Of a stretch of DNA of 64,000 bases, positions 62,726 to 64,000 are shown piece after piece. Position 1 is the first letter of the stretch; every line of letters starts with the position of its first letter. Origin of the DNA: Burkholderiaceae bacterium (lineage in GTDB: Bacteria > Pseudomonadota > Gammaproteobacteria > Burkholderiales > Burkholderiaceae); NCBI GenBank assembly GCA_021166835.1, contig JAJPEN010000033.1, positions 1-64,000 of the forward strand, read 5' to 3'. A model generated the notes under the pieces. The model was not told where the DNA came from and did not search any database. It was given only the letters and a program-made list of their open reading frames with translations. A program made the translations under genes and the position numbers.

Positions 62726-64000
62726 TCGATCGGCGCGAATTCCTGCGACTGCTCGCGGCCGCCTCGGCCGCGGGGCTTTCGCTGCCGGCCGGTGCGGCTG
62801 CTCCCGGCTCGGCGCGCGCCGAGTCGTTCTACGATCTCGCGCCCTTCGGCAATGTGAGCCTGCTGCACTTCACCGACTGCCATGCGCAGCTGCTGCCGGT
62901 GCACTTCCGCGAGCCGAGCGTGAACCTGGGCGTCGGCGATGCGGTCGGCCGCCCGCCGCACCTGGTCGGCGAGGCGCTGCTGAAGCATTTCGGCATCGCG
63001 CCTGGCAGCCGCGAAGCGCACGCCTTCACCTTCCTGGACTTCGAGCACGCCGCGCGCGCCTACGGCAAGGTCGGCGGCTTCGCGCATCTCGCCACGCTGG
63101 TGAAGCGCCTGCGCGCGTCGCGCCCCGGCGCACTGCTGCTCGACGGCGGCGACACCTGGCAGGGTTCGGCCACGTCGCTGTGGTCGAAGGGCCAGGACAT
63201 GGTCGATGCGTGCAAGCTGCTCGGCGTGGACGTGATGACCGCGCACTGGGAGTTCACCTACGGCGCCGAGCGCGTCGAGGAGATCATCGCGCGCGACCTG
63301 AAGGGCCACATCGACTTCGTCGCGCAGAACGTGAAGACCACCGATTTCGAGGATCCGGTCTTCCCGTCGCATGCGCTGCGCACGATCAACGGCGTGCCGG
63401 TGGCGATCATCGGGCAGGCGTTCCCGTACACGCCGATCGCCAATCCCCGGTACTTCGTCGAGCAGTGGAGTTTCGGCATCCAGGACGAGCGGCTGCAGCA
63501 GATCGTCGACGACGTACGCGCCAGGGGCGCGCAGGTAGTCGTGCTGCTGTCGCACAACGGGATGGACGTCGACCTGCAGCTCGCCTCGCGCGTCAGCGGC
63601 CTGGACGCGATCCTCGGCGGCCACACGCACGACGGCGTGCCGCAGCCGGTGAAGGTGCGCAACGCGAAGGGCACGACGATCGTCACCAACGCCGGTTCGA
63701 ACGGCAAGTTCCTCGCCGTGCTCGACCTCGACGTCAAGGGCGGAAAGGTTGCCGATTTCCGCTATCGGCTGCTGCCGGTGTTCTCGAACCTGCTGCCGGC
63801 CGACGCCGAAATGCAGGCGCTGATCGACCGCGTGCGCGCGCCGCATCGGGCGAAGCTCGGCGAGAAGCTCGCCGTCACCGAGGGGCTGCTGTACCGGCGC
63901 GGCAACTTCAACGGCACTTTCGACCAGTTGATCATCGATGCGCTGATCGAGGAGAAGGACGCGCAGATCGCGTTCTCGCCGGGCTTTCGCTGGGGAACGT
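62722..64000 (+). CDS. soxB: Thiosulfohydrolase SoxB (5' part)
   Basis: SoxB releases sulfate from SoxY-bound thiosulfonate using a dimanganese centre. The visible part (426 residues, truncated at the window end; full length near 560) has a twin-arginine-like signal D-R-R-E-F-L-R-L-L, then metal-site motifs D-C-H-A-Q near residue 54, G-G-D-T-W-Q-G-S near 142, the SoxB-specific H-W-E-F-T-Y-G near 174, L-L-S-H-N-G-M-D and G-G-H-T-H-D-G. The reading frame stays open to the edge. Confidence 0.96.
   Translation, partial: MIDRREFLRLLAAASAAGLSLPAGAAAPGSARAESFYDLAPFGNVSLLHFTDCHAQLLPVHFREPSVNLGVGDAVGRPPHLVGEALLKHFGIAPGSREAHAFTFLDFEHAARAYGKVGGFAHLATLVKRLRASRPGALLLDGGDTWQGSATSLWSKGQDMVDACKLLGVDVMTAHWEFTYGAERVEEIIARDLKGHIDFVAQNVKTTDFEDPVFPSHALRTINGVPVAIIGQAFPYTPIANPRYFVEQWSFGIQDERLQQIVDDVRARGAQVVVLLSHNGMDVDLQLASRVSGLDAILGGHTHDGVPQPVKVRNAKGTTIVTNAGSNGKFLAVLDLDVKGGKVADFRYRLLPVFSNLLPADAEMQALIDRVRAPHRAKLGEKLAVTEGLLYRRGNFNGTFDQLIIDALIEEKDAQIAFSPGFRWGT

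Overview
The window is high-GC, gene-dense bacterial chromosome, most likely from a betaproteobacterium (Burkholderiales or Rhodocyclales; sequence alone does not settle which). Evidence: a Thauera/Rhodopseudomonas-type ATP-dependent benzoyl-CoA reductase, a complete soxCDYZAXB thiosulfate-oxidation set, a gspGHIJKLMNDEF secretion operon, the mltD/methyltransferase/rnhA/dnaQ neighbourhood and a DUF2863 gene. I recognise no rRNA, tRNA, insertion sequence, prophage or CRISPR array. The longest gene-free stretches are 16831-17070 (240 bp) and 12116-12319 (204 bp); both hold inverted repeats, described below.

Region 1 (1-18257) is an anaerobic aromatic-catabolism block. The 3' part of bcrB, then bcrA, bcrD and a 2[4Fe-4S] ferredoxin form the dearomatising reductase and its electron donor. 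On the opposite strand lie an aryl-CoA ligase, a phenylacetate-CoA ligase and a hotdog thioesterase, then a branched-chain-type ABC uptake system (livFGMH plus binding protein). Between reductase and ligases sits a run of genes typical of denitrifier accessory loci: DUF2249, two polytopic NnrS/COX1-like membrane proteins, a hemerythrin, a double GNAT protein, a DUF59 Fe-S assembly protein and MarC. The hemerythrin has a well-formed FNR/Dnr-type class II promoter. A GNAT plus Rrf2-regulator pair resembling BadL/BadM of Rhodopseudomonas palustris is divergent from the transporter and is a good candidate regulator of the block.

Region 2 (18307-30825) holds thyA in an operon with gspC on the minus strand, and divergently the tightly overlapping type II secretion operon gspG-H-I-J-K-L-M-N-D-E-F. 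Region 3 (30918-37989) holds an AttEFGH-like set (LolD-type ATPase, 870-residue FtsX-type permease, CrtC/AttH lipocalin-like secreted protein), divergent from a penicillin-acylase-family hydrolase. Region 4 (38056-45538) has fabI-selD and, divergently, the peptide importer yejABEF. Region 5 (45588-56462) is a housekeeping string: mltD, a methyltransferase, cfa, rnhA, dnaQ and DUF2863, with a two-gene RND efflux pump lodged between rnhA and dnaQ.

Region 6 (56553-64000, running off the end) is the sox cluster: soxW divergent from soxR, then soxCDYZAXB. The soxW-soxR gap contains two face-to-face promoters with 17-nt spacers and an 8-bp-arm palindrome over both, as expected for an ArsR-family operator. 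Aromatic carbon use and thiosulfate oxidation in one genome suggest a facultative, mixotrophic, probably denitrifying organism.

The least ordinary features are small non-coding structures: a two-copy inverted-repeat element (30822-30917 and 56470-56563) with matched stem changes, a roughly 160-bp imperfect palindrome (12143-12303), short tandem repeats that multiply the stop codon of a gene in several frames (8831-8856, 18255-18304, 37981-38044), and two mini-ORFs whose stops overlap the start of the next gene (before gspH and soxB).
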